21,179 nucleotides of DNA from Nemertoderma westbladi (GCA_032718475.1 JAUCBJ010005833.1:1-21179); one strand, 5' to 3'; positions 7,451 to 17,535 are shown, numbered from the stretch's first letter. Notes: generated from the sequence alone by a model not told the origin. Translations and numbers: made by a program.

Positions 7451-8375
7451 TCATGCAGTATCCTTCATGTTAGCCATATCAGTATCCTCAAAATAAAGTT
7501 GTTGACCAGTATACTGATCCCGTTGAAATAGGAGCTCCTTAGCAGAAAGTCCCCGAGAACATATCCGAGAGTTAAGGGAATCGATTACAATAGCTAAAGA
7601 TAGTGGTGTAACTGGGGAACCTGTTGGATCATGACGGAGGAGCTCACGTTCCACTTCCTGTACACACTTTTCTCCAACGGGGTTTTTATTAATGTTTTTT
7701 ATCTGTCCTAACTGTAAAGTTATCCCATGGCGTAGTAGGATGGGGTCCTTCTGTAAGGCCTGGAATCCTGGGGCTCCATCAATCCGGACTAACGAACTGG
7801 GACTACAGAAAGGCAACATAGCAATAAGGAGGGCTGAACGAAGTGCATTAGCTGTTTCATCAGCAATAATCGAGGCTGAAGTAAATGAGGATGAACAATC
7901 ACAAACAACAAATATCTTCTGTCGTTGACGTCGGATCACATCAGAAGCAAATGATGAACATGGAATTTCTCCAAGTGGCGTGGATGATTGTTCAATCATT
8001 TCCCGAGGTAGTTGCTTTAGAGACAGGCACTATGAACAGTCATTGGTGACGGAATCAATAGCATCTGATGAACCAATAGCCCAAAAATAACGACTGAACA
8101 GTCTCAAAAGTTGTGTCTTCGGAGGGTGGTTAAAGTGAATATGTAGGGCAGTCAACAAACCATGAACTAAAGCGAGTGGTACAACAATGAGATCACGTAA
8201 ATGAACAAAGGGGTCATTTTTGCGGACTACAATAAGACCATTTGAAATTGAGCAGATCCGTAAGTAGTATCGGAGTTCTTTGGCATGTCTAGTTTTTCGC
8301 GATGGACGAGTTCCTTGACTGAGGTGTGCATAAGCTCTTCGAAGAGTGGTGCAATCATGCTGGGCAGAACGCCAG
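7451..8375 (-). pseudogene. Gypsy-like integrase: zinc-binding and DD35E core
   Basis: The zinc-binding region lies at about 8170-8020 on the minus strand: LHIHFNHPPKTQLLRLFSRY followed by DCS, a TAG stop, then C. The two histidines and two cysteines of the HHCC motif are thus present but interrupted by a nonsense codon between the cysteines. The catalytic core follows (7999-7451): VVCDCSSSFTSASI with the first Asp, VRIDGAPGFQAL with the second, and NPVGEKCVQEVERE with the Glu. There are exactly 35 residues between the second Asp and the Glu. The frame ends at 7451 with a stop, and the C-terminal domain is in another frame. Normally it inserts the element's cDNA into host DNA. This copy cannot be made as one protein. 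Confidence 0.85.
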
Positions 8376-9234
8376 CTAGAATGAAGTTAGGAATGGCATT
8401 GGAATGGACCCAGATAGAACATCCTGCACGGTAATGGCACAGACAATAGCTAAGGCCAACTGCTCAACAAATACACAAATCTGACAATTAGAATCAGGAC
8501 ACTCTTGAGGATGGCGCGAGGAATAGTCACTGGAAACATTATCACTCCCCCTGACATACGCAAGAGTCACATTGTGTGCACTTAGCGTTGATAGAAATGT
8601 GGATACCCTGGCAGATGCAGAACATTTACCCTTGCAAAGCTTTTGATACGCTTGCACACATGGACGGTTGTCGGTAAGAATTTGTGTAGGAAATTGCGAT
8701 TGATTCCCTTATATATGGAGCAAATTGTACTACAGCTGAGGAGATGGCCAAACCTTCCAATTCACATGGTAGCCAGTTGAGGTGGTGTTGGCGTAGCTTG
8801 AAGCTAAAGAACCCACCCAGCAAGCGTTTATTGTGCGAACATAGTGGCACCTAGACCTTTGTTGACAGGGGAGGCATCCACAGTAATAACCAATCTGTCT
8901 TTTGGGGTAGGGACAGTGTTAACATGTGGGGCACATAATGCATCCTGAGAGTTACTGAAGTTAAGTTTGAGATCAGATGTCCATTGAATATACTGACCAC
9001 CATTTAATCCTTTGATGCTATCCTCCAATGGGGATAGAAGAGAAGCCCAGGAATACACCGAGATAGAGCCTTGTATGACCATATAAATGATCTCATGGCA
9101 GAGCACGTCTTGGGTGGAATGGCAGCTATCAGAGGTGAAATTTTATGGGCACTGAGGGATAGCGAACCAGAATTCCACACCAAACCAAGGATAATTGTCT
9201 GTTTTGGACAAATGGTAGTTTTAGAAGCCGAAAG
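8376..9234 (-). pseudogene. RT connection and RNase H of the gypsy-like pol
   Basis: After a TGA stop (9235-9237) the same frame continues with TTICPKQTIILGLVWNSGSL and MRSFIWSYKALSRCIPG. A frameshift near 9030 leads into LLSPLEDSIKG. The RNase H domain has VITVDASPVNKGLGATMF (first catalytic Asp), then, after another frameshift near 8830, WLPCELEGLAISSAV (Glu). After a third shift near 8680 comes the TDNRP-like segment and VQAYQKLCKGKCSASARVST. The domain ends in SDYSSRHPQECPDSNCQICV, a cysteine-containing tail found in this element group. RNase H removes the RNA strand during cDNA synthesis. At least three frameshifts and one stop make it non-functional. Confidence 0.8.
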
Positions 9235-10596
9235 TCATAGGTCGTTAAATTCCATCCTCTCTAAGACAATGCGCCAATTGCTGAATAGATGAGCAATGGA
9301 AGTACCTCCAATATAAAGATCATCTGCAAGTTTGCCGACAAACCCAGACTGAATGATATCACCTAATACGTGAGAAGTAAGCTCATCCAGCCACTCTGAA
9401 GAGCCGGGCATTCCCATAGCACTGCGTGCATAGACCCTAATACCTTTAAATGGCGTCACTGTACCAAGAAATGGCATTGATAATTTGGCAACTGGGATCT
9501 GGAAAAAACTCTTGGTTAGGTCTGACACAATAAGGAATGACCAAGAAGCAATTTGACGGAGTACATAGTCACATTTGGTAGACTTAGATGGTAATATACG
9601 GCAGTACTGACCAATATCATTAAACGCTGTGACAAATCGCCACCCACCATCTGGCGTTTTAACAAGGAAGCTAGGAGAAACATAGATTACTTCAATCCCA
9701 ACATTCTCTGGTTTCTTTAGCACCCCCAATTTTTCAAGCTTATCAGCTTCTTCTTGTAGCTGTACAAGATTGGAGTGGTTGTAAAATGGGATGTTTCCTT
9801 TGCGAGGTGGTGGTAACATAGGGCCAATGTTGACAGTGGCAAGAATAACACCACTACGGTCATTATAAGCTGAAATAGAAGGATTAAACACTCTATCATA
9901 CTCCAGGTGGAGGTTGCGATAGGCTTGAACCTGTGAGCTACTTAGTTGATTTGCGGGATCAACAGTAACTAAGGATGAATACGGAATCTTGGAAGACATT
10001 ATTACAGTAGAAGATGGAGATGTCGAAATATTGGAAAGAGTTGGATTGGATTTAATGTCATCAGCTGAAGTTACCCGCCGAAGTTGGGCAAAATGTTGAG
10101 AGCGCTTAAGCGGGATAGGATCAGGCGATAAGTTAGGGATACGAATTGCGCCATTAATTACCCTAGATATTGAGAAAGGAGGCCACATACCAGAATTAGG
10201 TGAATCATTGCGTGGCTCAATAAAAACATCAACTTCAAAATTCTCTATAGATGAAGCCGAAACCTCTAAGAAATCGCCAGTGAACAAACCAACAGGATTG
10301 GAACAGCGTAAAAGATATGGTTGGTTAGACAGAGGTGAAACGGAGTCTGGAGACTTAGCACCATATGGCACTATGATACCTTGAATATTAAGTTCCTGCT
10401 TCTGTATACAAACCTCTATGTTGTTGCGATAACAAAACGGGACACCACCTAGGACATCCGAGTCCATGTTTTCAGAAACCAAAGCTTCCAAGTGTAAATC
10501 AATACCACGGAAAGATAGAGTTTCTGACACTTCACCACAGATCGTAATTTTGTCATCAAGCTGTTTTGCGGACTGGTGGGTTTGCCTAATAATCAT
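9235..10596 (-). pseudogene. Protease remnant and reverse transcriptase of the gypsy-like pol
   Basis: This is a 453-residue open frame. Residues 1-80 (LDDKITICGEVSETLSFRGI through VLGGVPFCYRNNIEV) look like the C-terminal half of a retropepsin, but the D-[ST]-G active site is absent because the N-terminal half is missing. The RT follows from about residue 225: FLVKTPDGGWRFVTAFNDIG, motif A LIVSDLTKSFFQIPV with the catalytic Asp, motif B SAMGMPGSSEWLDELTS, and motif C GKLADDLYIGG with both aspartates (L-A-D-D where Y/F-x-D-D is commoner). The frame ends with TGA after ERMEFNDL, but the family continues beyond, so this is a nonsense mutation. The upstream ATG lies 16 bp from the SINE and is probably not a natural start. 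Confidence 0.85.
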
Positions 10597-10599
10597 CCC

Positions 10600-10874
10600 A
10601 GCCGATAGGTAAAAAGCAAAAGCAAAGCAAACAGTCGGCCGAAGCCGGAGGCGACCCGAAGGCTCCTCTTTCGATAGCTGCTACCCGAGGGTAGGGGTGG
10701 GCGCTACTCCTATCCCAAGATTTGCTCCCCCCAGTTATTTAACTGGTACTCATTTTATCGACCCCAGTGGATGAAAGGCTGAGTGGACCCTGGCAGGGCT
10801 GAACCTACAACCAATAGATTGCAGGCCCGGCGCTCAACCAACTGAGCTACCTGAGCTAACTGAGCCGATAGGTA
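10600..10874 (-). mobile_element. tRNA-derived SINE inserted between gag and pol
   Basis: The 12-mer AGCCGATAGGTA flanks the insert at 10600-10611 and 10863-10874, a clear target-site duplication. On the minus strand the insert begins with a tRNA-like head: box A-like TAGCTCAGTTGGTTGAGCG and box B-like GGTTCAGCCC, with a CTGCAAT anticodon-loop-like segment. A central domain follows, including CACTGGGGTCGATAAAATGA, a block I recognise from SINEs of cephalopods and other marine invertebrates. The 3' end is a TTTGCTTTGCTTTTGC tail. RNA polymerase III would transcribe it, and a LINE would mobilise it. Total insert is 251 bp. Its polymerase III head points in the same direction as gag-pol transcription. 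Confidence 0.9.
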
Positions 10875-11638
10875 CCAGTAGCTTTTTGTCGAAATTTTGA
10901 GCGGGGATTGGATGTCCTAGAAAAGTGCACTTGCAGTTCTTCTTCAGCGTTCATGTCAGCTAGAAGGTAATCAACTGCCTCGACAATCTGTGGTTGGATT
11001 TCCTTCAATGTCTTAGTTTGCAGGTCGTGTGCAAACACACGAGAAACATGAAGAGGAAGTAGGGGATCAATAAGCTGAAGCCATAAATAAACTGCAAGGC
11101 GCTCTGTAGTTGGTGACATTTCCTCATCATTGGTGGGTATTTGGCCATCATGGAGGAGACCAGATTCAATAGTTAGTAGGTTGTCATCCAAATGGGCAGA
11201 TATACGTTGATATAATGTTTCATAATGTTCATTTTCTTCCCGTTTAATGCATGCTAGCTTCAAAAAATTTACCTCAGACTGGCGGAAAGAATAGTGCTTT
11301 CTAATTCTTTGCCATATCCAGGTGAGTGATATACTTTTCTTGATAATATCATTCCGAAGTAAAGATGGTGAGAATTGAGCAATAAGCCCTACCATGCGGT
11401 TTAGTTGAAGGCATTTTTGAGCTGCAGTACGGAAATTGCAAGCATTGGGATCAGGGTCAGGAGATAAACCACGGTTAGTAACAGAAATTTTTTCCCAAGT
11501 GGCATTAGGCTCAATAAATGCCACAAACTCAGAACATAATGACAGGTGGTATTGTAAATTAGTTTGCCAGTTGGCAAACGATGTAATAGTCTCATTTTCT
11601 GAGAGAACCCACTGTTTGGGGGGTTTAAATTCAGCCAT
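10856..11638 (-). pseudogene. Gag-like protein of the gypsy-like element
   Basis: A 260-residue frame starts at an ATG (MAEFKPPKQWVLSENETITS) after the long leader. It has no signal peptide and is helix-rich: FANWQTNLQYHLSLC, LIAQFSPSLLRNDIIKKSIS, IWQRIRKHYSFRQSEVNFLK, LYQRISAHLDDNLLTIESGL, EEMSPTTERLAVYLWLQLID. This layout is typical of gag of invertebrate gypsy-like elements that lack an envelope gene. The C-terminus is basic (NPRSKFRQKATGTYRL), but the CCHC zinc knuckle expected next is absent. The last codons read into the SINE. A short overlapping ORF in another frame is a shadow. Confidence 0.8.
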
Positions 11639-12425
11639 TCAGTGTACTGGCTACATAAAGTGAAAATTGAACACAGTTGACAGTTGTAGGATAATCTGTA
11701 GGCCTATAGGTAATGTAGGCTTATATTGCATATACGGCCAGTCAGCCAGTTAGGCCTATCGTTATCAATGAGTGAATGCTGGAATGGTAATTCCAGCCAA
11801 GTAATTTCCTTGTCCAGTCTGAATGCCTTTTTATTTTTATTTTTATTTATTTATTGCCATACTTAAATACAATATTGTATATAAGGCAGTTTAGAGGCAA
11901 GCCTCTTTAACTGATAATAACTGACCTCTTAAGGAGGTCAGCTGGCACTCTATCCTAATAAGTAAGTACTAAATATAAATATAAAATGCATGCAGTAAAT
12001 AATAAACCTATGAACGAAATGGTTACACAATATTTCCATGCAGAAGAGCAATATATTTATCTAGTAAATTAATTGTACGGTACTGTACTTATATTACAGG
12101 AAACTATTACATAATACATACAAAAAAAATACACATGATTAATAATAAATATAATTAAGTAATTAATTGCCAGACATTATTTATTATTAAAAAATTTATT
12201 AAATTACAAAAATTCGTTTCACCGTAAATAATGTGCTCAAGCACCCAGCATCGATAGAACCCGCGTCAATTTTATTTATCCCGTTTCCGTATCCGTATCC
12301 GTATTTATCCCGTTACTGCTAAATTTCAACTGGCAGTAAACCGTCTTCCTGGCGTCACGAATTAGGCACATTGAGTTATGGAAGTTGACAGTTAAAGCGA
12401 GGAGCTCACAACCAAGCAGCCACCA
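11639..12425 (-). other. Long leader of the gypsy-like element
   Basis: This stretch is non-coding between the 5' LTR and gag, and AT-rich. It contains the LINE 3'-end fragment (11826-11960), a short CGTATC repeat (12288-12305) and A/T runs around 12120-12220. Immediately inside the LTR the minus strand reads TGGTGGCTGCTTGGTTGTGA, which starts with the TGG expected of a primer-binding site, but I could not match it to a particular tRNA. Confidence 0.45.
11826..11960 (-). mobile_element. 3' end of a LINE-like element, minus strand, in the gypsy leader
   Basis: On the minus strand two small hairpins (GACCTCCTTAAGAGGTC and AGAGGCTTGCCTCT) are followed by ATTGTATTTAAGTATGGCAA, then TAAATAAATAAAAATAAAAA. 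Hairpins plus a TAAA-rich tail are the usual 3' end of CR1- or Jockey-like elements. The far (5') border is not seen, so the length is a minimum. Confidence 0.5.
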
Positions 12426-12635
12426 CGACAGTATATTATTAATAGAACATAACAATAAAATAATGTGCCTAAACAGCAGACTGTGGATCCTTGGGTTATA
12501 CAAGCACAGAAGTGATAAATATACAAACAGACTCTGATTACAGTAAAACTAAAACACAGAACCGGTATATCAAAGTAGGCCTACAGATAAACACTCAAAT
12601 ATCCGCACAGGTAAAACATGTGAGCGGAGCGCTGG
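12426..12635 (-). repeat. 5' LTR of the gypsy-like element
   Basis: Matches 6596-6796. It has a 5-bp AAATA-type insertion near 12456 and the variant CGCACAG near 12604. Low divergence between LTRs suggests moderate age, although the coding region is heavily mutated. Confidence 0.85.
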
Positions 12636-13208
12636 CGAATAATAATCTCACCTCATAACCAACTGGGGCGACACACACCACCACAAGCCACAGAGAGAGG
12701 TGAGAGGTCAAACCACCTCAGAGGGACAAACAAGCTAGCGAGGCTAGCACCAAGGGACAATGCCAACAGGGAGTGGCGAGGTGAGAATTAATCAGGTTTA
12801 GCCAATAGTGGGCAGGAAAGCACATGGGGGAGGACAAGAGCGCATCTATTGGATATTAAGGCCGCTCTGTAGTGTAGGGCTAATGTAACATGTGTCAAAG
12901 ATATAACCGTTATGATTACTGGTTAGTTTAGTTGATTTCCTTACAGTTGTTAGACCGGAATAGTTTTGACTGTCATCGTCGTCGTTACTGACCGTTGTAT
13001 TGCATATTATTATATTCAGATGCATGCTATTATCAATTACTGTGATTATTAATACTGACAATTTAACCCTGTCGTTTTCAATGGCCTTCCGCCTAATATA
13101 TCCAGCGATAGCCCAGCAGCCCACGGACGAGACGATGTGTACCATCCACACACCGGTCGGAATCCACCACTGTCAACTCCAGTGGATTCCGTCACAAAAC
13201 ATGTATGT
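12636..13208. other. Unassigned sequence with small inverted motifs
   Basis: No gene is recognised. Visible are AGCTAGCGAGGCTAGC, CTCACCTC (12647) mirrored by GAGGTGAG (12779), and a hairpin CCACTGTCAACTCCAGTGG near 13168. A 101-residue minus-strand ORF (13151-12846) has no family features and is probably chance. Confidence 0.35.
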
Positions 13209-14080
13209 ACATTGTGCCATTTTCACGCCAAATAGCAAATACAACAATATTTACCAGTTGTTTCGGTTTGGGGGATGGGTGTTGTTCGGGTTAGGAGGTT
13301 GGGCGTAGTTTGGGTTAAGAGCTTGGGCGTTGTTTTTTACAATTTAATTGAATTGTTTGGGTTAAGAGGTTGGGCGTTGTTTTGGGATAAGATTGTTTTG
13401 GTTAGGAGGTTGGGCGTTTTGGGTTAGTTATTTTACAATTATTATTTAACCAACCACCTAATAATAGTGTCATTAAACATAGATTCTTCGCCAACTACGT
13501 GGCTCGCCCCACACCTGAAACATTGGAACTAAATTCGCTTCCATTGGAACTAAATTCGCTTGCATTGGAACTAAGTTCGCATCCATTGGAACTAAATTCG
13601 TTTTCGTTTTTCTCTAGTTATTGGAACTAAGTTCGCCTAAATTGGAACTAAATTCGCCAAAATTGGAACTAAATTCGTTTCCATTGGAACTAAATTCGCA
13701 TGAGGCTAAAATTGGAACTAAGTACGGGGAATAAACAATGTGTCAGGTGTGGGGCGAGCCACGTAGTTGGCGAAGAATCTGTTTAATGCCACTATTAAGT
13801 GGATGGTTAATTAAAAAATAATTGTAAATAACTAACCCAAAACGCCCAACATCCTAACTAAAACAATCTTACCCCAAACTAAGCCCAACCTCTTAACCCA
13901 AACAAATAAATTAAATTCAATTATATCTAATCATTTAAAATGATATGCATTGTAAAAAACAACGCCCAAGCTCTTAACCCAAACTACGCCCAACCTCCAT
14001 ACCCAAACAGAAACAACGCCCATCCACGTAAACCGAAACAACTGGTAAATATTGTATTTGCTGTGAAAATGGCACAATGT
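13209..14080. mobile_element. Fold-back family member B
   Basis: Arms at 13209-13518 and 13743-14080 are reverse complements, starting ACATTGTGCCATTTTCAC and ending GGCTCGCCCCACACCTGA. The arms contain degenerate repeats of GGTTGGGCGTTGTTT and GGGTTAAGAG. The centre (13523-13735) is the 21-bp minisatellite in reverse orientation to member A, with the same order of variant units. No transposase is present. Long arms with internal tandem repeats resemble Drosophila FB and sea urchin TU fold-back elements, which is an analogy of structure and not sequence identity. Confidence 0.8.
13523..13735 (-). repeat. 21-bp minisatellite array in member B
   Basis: Units read ATTGGAACTAAATTCGC with variable TTCC/TGCA/ATCC ends. 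One unit carries the GTTTTTCTCTAGTTATTGG variant. The array ends in AAGTACGGGG, the same boundary as in member A (CCCCGTACTT at 5914). Confidence 0.9.
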
Positions 14081-14085
14081 GCATG

Positions 14086-14813
14086 ACTTGAGTATTTAAT
14101 ACTATAGACTCAGTCAGTCCGGGTATCAGTATAACTCGTCATTAATATATATTTCAAAATGTGTAATTATACATTTAATTCATTACTAATAATTCGTTTT
14201 TTAAAAATAACAGAAGTGTTATATTTACAATTTATTGTTGACCCTGACCCTCCCCAAATAGTGGCAATACGCAATAGGCTCCGCCTACTACGTGGCTATC
14301 CCCACGATTGAAACATTGGAACAAAGTTCGTACCCATTGGAACTAAATTCGCTTCCATTGGAACTAAATTCGCATGCATTGGAACTAAATTCGCATCCAG
14401 TACTACTGTAAGTTCGTTTTGATATTCTGGGATTGGAACTAAGTTCGCCTCGATTGGAACTATAAGTTCGCTTTGTAAAATTTACTTTGGAACTAAATTC
14501 GTTTCCATTGGAACTAAGTTCATATTTGAAAATGTGCGATTGGAACCTACCGGGATAGTACTATACAGCTATTTTGGAGGTAGCACGAACTTAGTTCCAA
14601 TCGCACATTTTCAAATGCGAACTTAGTTCCAATTGAAACGAATTTACTGTAGTTCCAAAATAAATTTTACAAAGCGAACTTAGTTCCAATCCCAGAATAT
14701 CAAAACAAACTTAGTTCCAATGCATGCGAATTTAGTTTCAATGCATGCGAATTTAGTTCCAATGGAAGCGAATTTAGTTCCAATGGGTACGAACTTAGTT
14801 CCAATGTTTCAAT
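14086..14813. mobile_element. Fold-back family member C
   Basis: An outer arm at about 14086-14307 matches member A's arm. A second palindrome follows (arms 14308-14551 and 14577-14813) made almost entirely of diverged 21-bp units, with a short centre around CTACCGGGATAGTACTATAC. The outer arm is not repeated on the right side. Member C starts within a few bases of the end of member B, so B and C may be one composite element. Confidence 0.75.
14308..14813. repeat. Palindromic 21-bp minisatellite in member C
   Basis: The left half runs ATTGGAACTAAATTCGC and the right half GCGAATTTAGTTCCAAT, mirrored around about 14564. Non-standard inserts such as TGATATTCTGGGATTGG and its complement CCAATCCCAGAATATCA lie at mirrored positions, so the halves arose by inverted duplication. 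Confidence 0.85.
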
Positions 14814-15800
14814 GATGTTTCAATATGATTTTTATATTTGATAATTCTGCCCTTCTTATTGTTGTAAAAGAAGGAACGAGATCTGCCTCAGCCAATCCTG
14901 CTCTGCCAGTCCTGCAGTCTTCTACAGGCTACAGCTGTACAACAACTGTGTTTAGCCTACAACTGTACTATATACCTGTATACATACAATCTCCAGCGTC
15001 TGTTCTGTTTGCGTTGGTACCGGTATCTGTCAGTCTGTGGTGTGGTCGTCTGTTCGGCTTAACTCTGTAACTGTACACTGTAGCTGTGTAGGGTAGCAGG
15101 CAGGGTAGGGCGTACAGATGACAGACACAGACAGACAGAGACTGAGAGACGGCTAGGCTATATCGATTTTATATTACAAATACTGAAATATGGAAATATA
15201 AAATATCATGCAGTCATGGGGGTAGGCTGGTAGGAACCGAAGAATAGGTACACTAACAGACTAAACAGCTAAAAAAATCCCAGAGTAGTTACACCCCCGG
15301 CTGCCCGGTGCCCGGTTAAAATTCCTTACTGCCTACCGGTACCGCCAGCCTGCCAGCCACTGTTGCTGTACCGGTCTGCCAGTGAGTTCTAACCGGGGGG
15401 GGGATAGAGTAAACTACCGGTACCGAGAAGAATTTTTAGCAGGGCCAGGGAGTGAATTTTTAGCTGTTTAGGGCTGTACAGCTGTATGCTGTAGGGAGTG
15501 GAAATTTTGAAATGTATAGAAAATACTGAAATAGGCTGATAGGCCTAGGAGGCCTATCTGCCTATACTGCTATAAACGAAATAATTCAAATAGGCCTACT
15601 GCCTACCGGTAACAGAATAATAAAATTGGTTTGGAGTTAGCATCAAAAAAATTTAAGTTCTGTTCCAATTTGGGCCTACTAACTCTCCGACTCTGTCTGT
15701 CTGTACAGCTGTAACTAATGTTGTGATAGCCTATACCTACAGCTATAACTGTATAAATAATACCTGTAATATAATATATATAGGTTTTTGTATTTCTTAG
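14814..15800 (+). other. Upstream region of the RPL24 exon, no gene recognised
   Basis: Rich in short words such as ACAGCTGTA, TACCGGTA and TAGGCCTA. A pyrimidine-rich TTTTTGTATTTCTTAG ends at 15800, a plausible splice acceptor just before the RPL24 exon, so part of this stretch may be intron. No 5' exon could be identified. Confidence 0.4.
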
Positions 15801-16118
15801 CGCCATAAAAACCATAAAATGAAGGTCGATTTGTGTAATTTTAGTGGTCTGAAGATCTACCCCGGGCACGGTAAACGTTTCGTTAAAATCGATGGAAAAG
15901 TTTTCAACTTTGTTAGCAAAAAATCTGAACGTTGCCAAAGGATGAAACGCAACCCGAGAAAGGTGAACTGGACGGTGTTGTACCGAAGGAAATACAAGAA
16001 GGGTATGACGGAAGAGGTCTCAAAGAAACGAACAAGGAAGACTTATAAGCACCAGGCGAGAGCGGTAGCTGGAGCATCGTTGGCGGAGATAATGGCGAAG
16101 AGAAATCAGAAACCAGAG
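15801..16118 (+). CDS. RPL24: Ribosomal protein eL24 (L24e family), single exon fragment
   Basis: Translation from the ATG at 15819 begins [20 protein letters not shown] and includes [37 protein letters not shown] and [17 protein letters not shown]. These are the conserved blocks of eukaryotic eL24, a large-subunit protein near the intersubunit bridge. One hundred residues are coded in this exon (15819-16118). Animal eL24 has about 155, so the lysine/alanine-rich C-terminus is missing here. The exon ends in GAG followed by GTAGGC, a good donor site, and is preceded by a good acceptor at 15800, so it looks like an internal exon of a real gene and not a retrocopy. An extra residue in [11 protein letters not shown] relative to the usual spacing is the only oddity. 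No following exon is recognisable before 21179. Confidence 0.85.
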
Positions 16119-17136
16119 GTAGGCTGCAGTACTGCTATGGATCTGCAGTACTGCTATGCCAGTATGCAGTATGATCATGGAAGGGGGTGGGTGGGGTAGC
16201 TAGGTGAGGGTAACGCTTTGACCGTACCGTGTGCAGTAGGCCTTCCTGCCTTCCGGATTCCGGCAATATGATTACATGCAGTGTTCCGGATCCGGAGTTC
16301 GTAGGCGGAGCCAGAGTCCTTTAAAAATGTACAGCAGGACTCAGATTGTCAGATCCGACTCCAAGAATAAAAAATCTTGTTGGTGTCGGGGACTATTTTA
16401 TTTGTTACTTTTGCAGAGTGTGTGGATACACAGACAACATATGACCTATTTTTGCAATGCCCAATAATCCCAATAATGCTCAATTTGTTTGTTTTATTTA
16501 TAACAAGTTACTTGATAACACAACTGAAATGGAGCAATTTCCTATTTTACTGATGTAGATAGCTATCTATCTCACCAATTCACTACAATGATTATAATAT
16601 GTATAATTTTCCTTTAACGCTACTTTATGCATCTTTACAAGGATAGGCCTACTGTTTTGAATCGGTTTTTTCAATTATAAAATAATTTGCAGGTCCTTTT
16701 TGCTAATGTTTTCTGATGGCTTTAAAATTGTATTTAGTGTATTTCCCCCGAAATACAATAAATATTTTCTGAAAAAAGTAAAATGAATCAATTGTGCAGT
16801 ATCTTAGAAGATGTAGATTTGTTTGTTCTAGAATGCTTATTGTATGGGGGATGAATAGTCAATATATGGGATCATCTGAAACGCAACTATATACCGATTT
16901 CAGATAGGGGGGGGGAAACTGTACGCAATAAAAATTCATCCCTCTCCAGGGGAAATTCGACGCAAATAACAGCTGATTACTCTCAAAAATAAAACTGTAA
17001 CCTGTTCTAATGTATTTAGTTTATTGTTTTGGTTAAAATAACGTGCCACTGTAACCTGCTCCTTTCCCTAAATTGAGAATTTAACATTGAGGCGGGATAT
17101 TAATTCGCCAAGGCGGGTTTAGCGTCCCTCCTTTCC
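16119..17136 (+). other. Presumed intron start and unassigned AT-rich DNA
   Basis: Starts with the donor GTAGGC. It contains repeats of CTGCAGTACTGCTATG near 16120-16160, a G tract at 16907 and an inverted pair around GGGGGATGAATAG / ATTCATCCCTC (16845 and 16935). No eL24 C-terminal coding sequence is found. Confidence 0.4.
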
Positions 17137-17535
17137 TATTGGTCGACTATTATTCCCTGCTTTCCTATTGATCGACTATTATTCCCTGCTTTCCTATTGA
17201 TCGACTATTATTCCCTGCTTTCCTATTGGTTGACTATTATTCCCTGCTTTCCTATTGGTCGACTATTATTCCCTGCTTTCCTATTGGTTGACTATTATTC
17301 CCTGCTTTCCTATTGGTCGACTATTATTCCCTGCTTTCCTATTGATCGACTATTATTCCCTGCTTTCCTATTGGTTTACTATTATTCCCTGCTTTCCTAT
17401 TGGTCGACTATTATTCCCTGCTTTCCTATTGATCGACTATTATTCCCTGCTTTCCTATTGATCGACTATTATTCCCTGCTTTCCTATTGATCGACTATTA
17501 TTCCCTGCTTTCCTATTGGTTGACTATTATTCCCT
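17137..17535 (+). repeat. 29-bp minisatellite array, left part
   Basis: About 14 tandem units share CTATTATTCCCTGCTTTCCT followed by ATTGRTYGA. Units differ mostly at the GGTCGAC/GATCGAC/GGTTGAC/GGTTTAC position. There are no stop codons in any forward frame, so the array reads as a 29-residue repeat (for example DYYSLLSYWLTIIPCFPIG). It ends at 17535 where the LINE begins. Confidence 0.95.

Larger units (their letters stand above)
6596..12635 (-). mobile_element. Ty3/gypsy-like LTR retrotransposon, defective
   Basis: Direct repeats of about 200 bp at 6596-6796 and 12426-12635 bracket gag, a protease remnant, RT, RNase H and integrase in that order on the minus strand. RT before integrase, with a DD35E integrase, is the Ty3/gypsy (Metaviridae) order. 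The element type is widespread in marine invertebrates. The copy is broken by stops, frameshifts, a missing zinc-knuckle/protease active-site region and a SINE. The bases flanking the outer repeat edges are CCAAT (6591-6595) and CGAAT (12636-12640), a possible 5-bp target duplication with one mismatch. The leader (11639-12425) is long and contains a LINE 3' end. Confidence 0.85.

Noticed and set aside
10612-10862. tRNA gene on the minus strand
   Set aside because: The tRNA-like head has an incomplete acceptor stem, is followed by a SINE core and tail, and is flanked by a 12-bp target duplication; it is a SINE and not a tRNA gene.
12846-13151. 101-residue minus-strand ORF
   Set aside because: No domain, signal peptide or codon bias; it overlaps another open frame on the plus strand and contains a random-looking sequence.
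14825-15070. 81-residue plus-strand ORF near the RPL24 exon
   Set aside because: No recognisable family; the region is rich in short ACAGCTGTA-type words and gives only a chance ORF.
17137-17535. CRISPR-like array of 29-bp repeats
   Set aside because: The repeats are directly abutting with no spacers, in an animal genome; this is a minisatellite.
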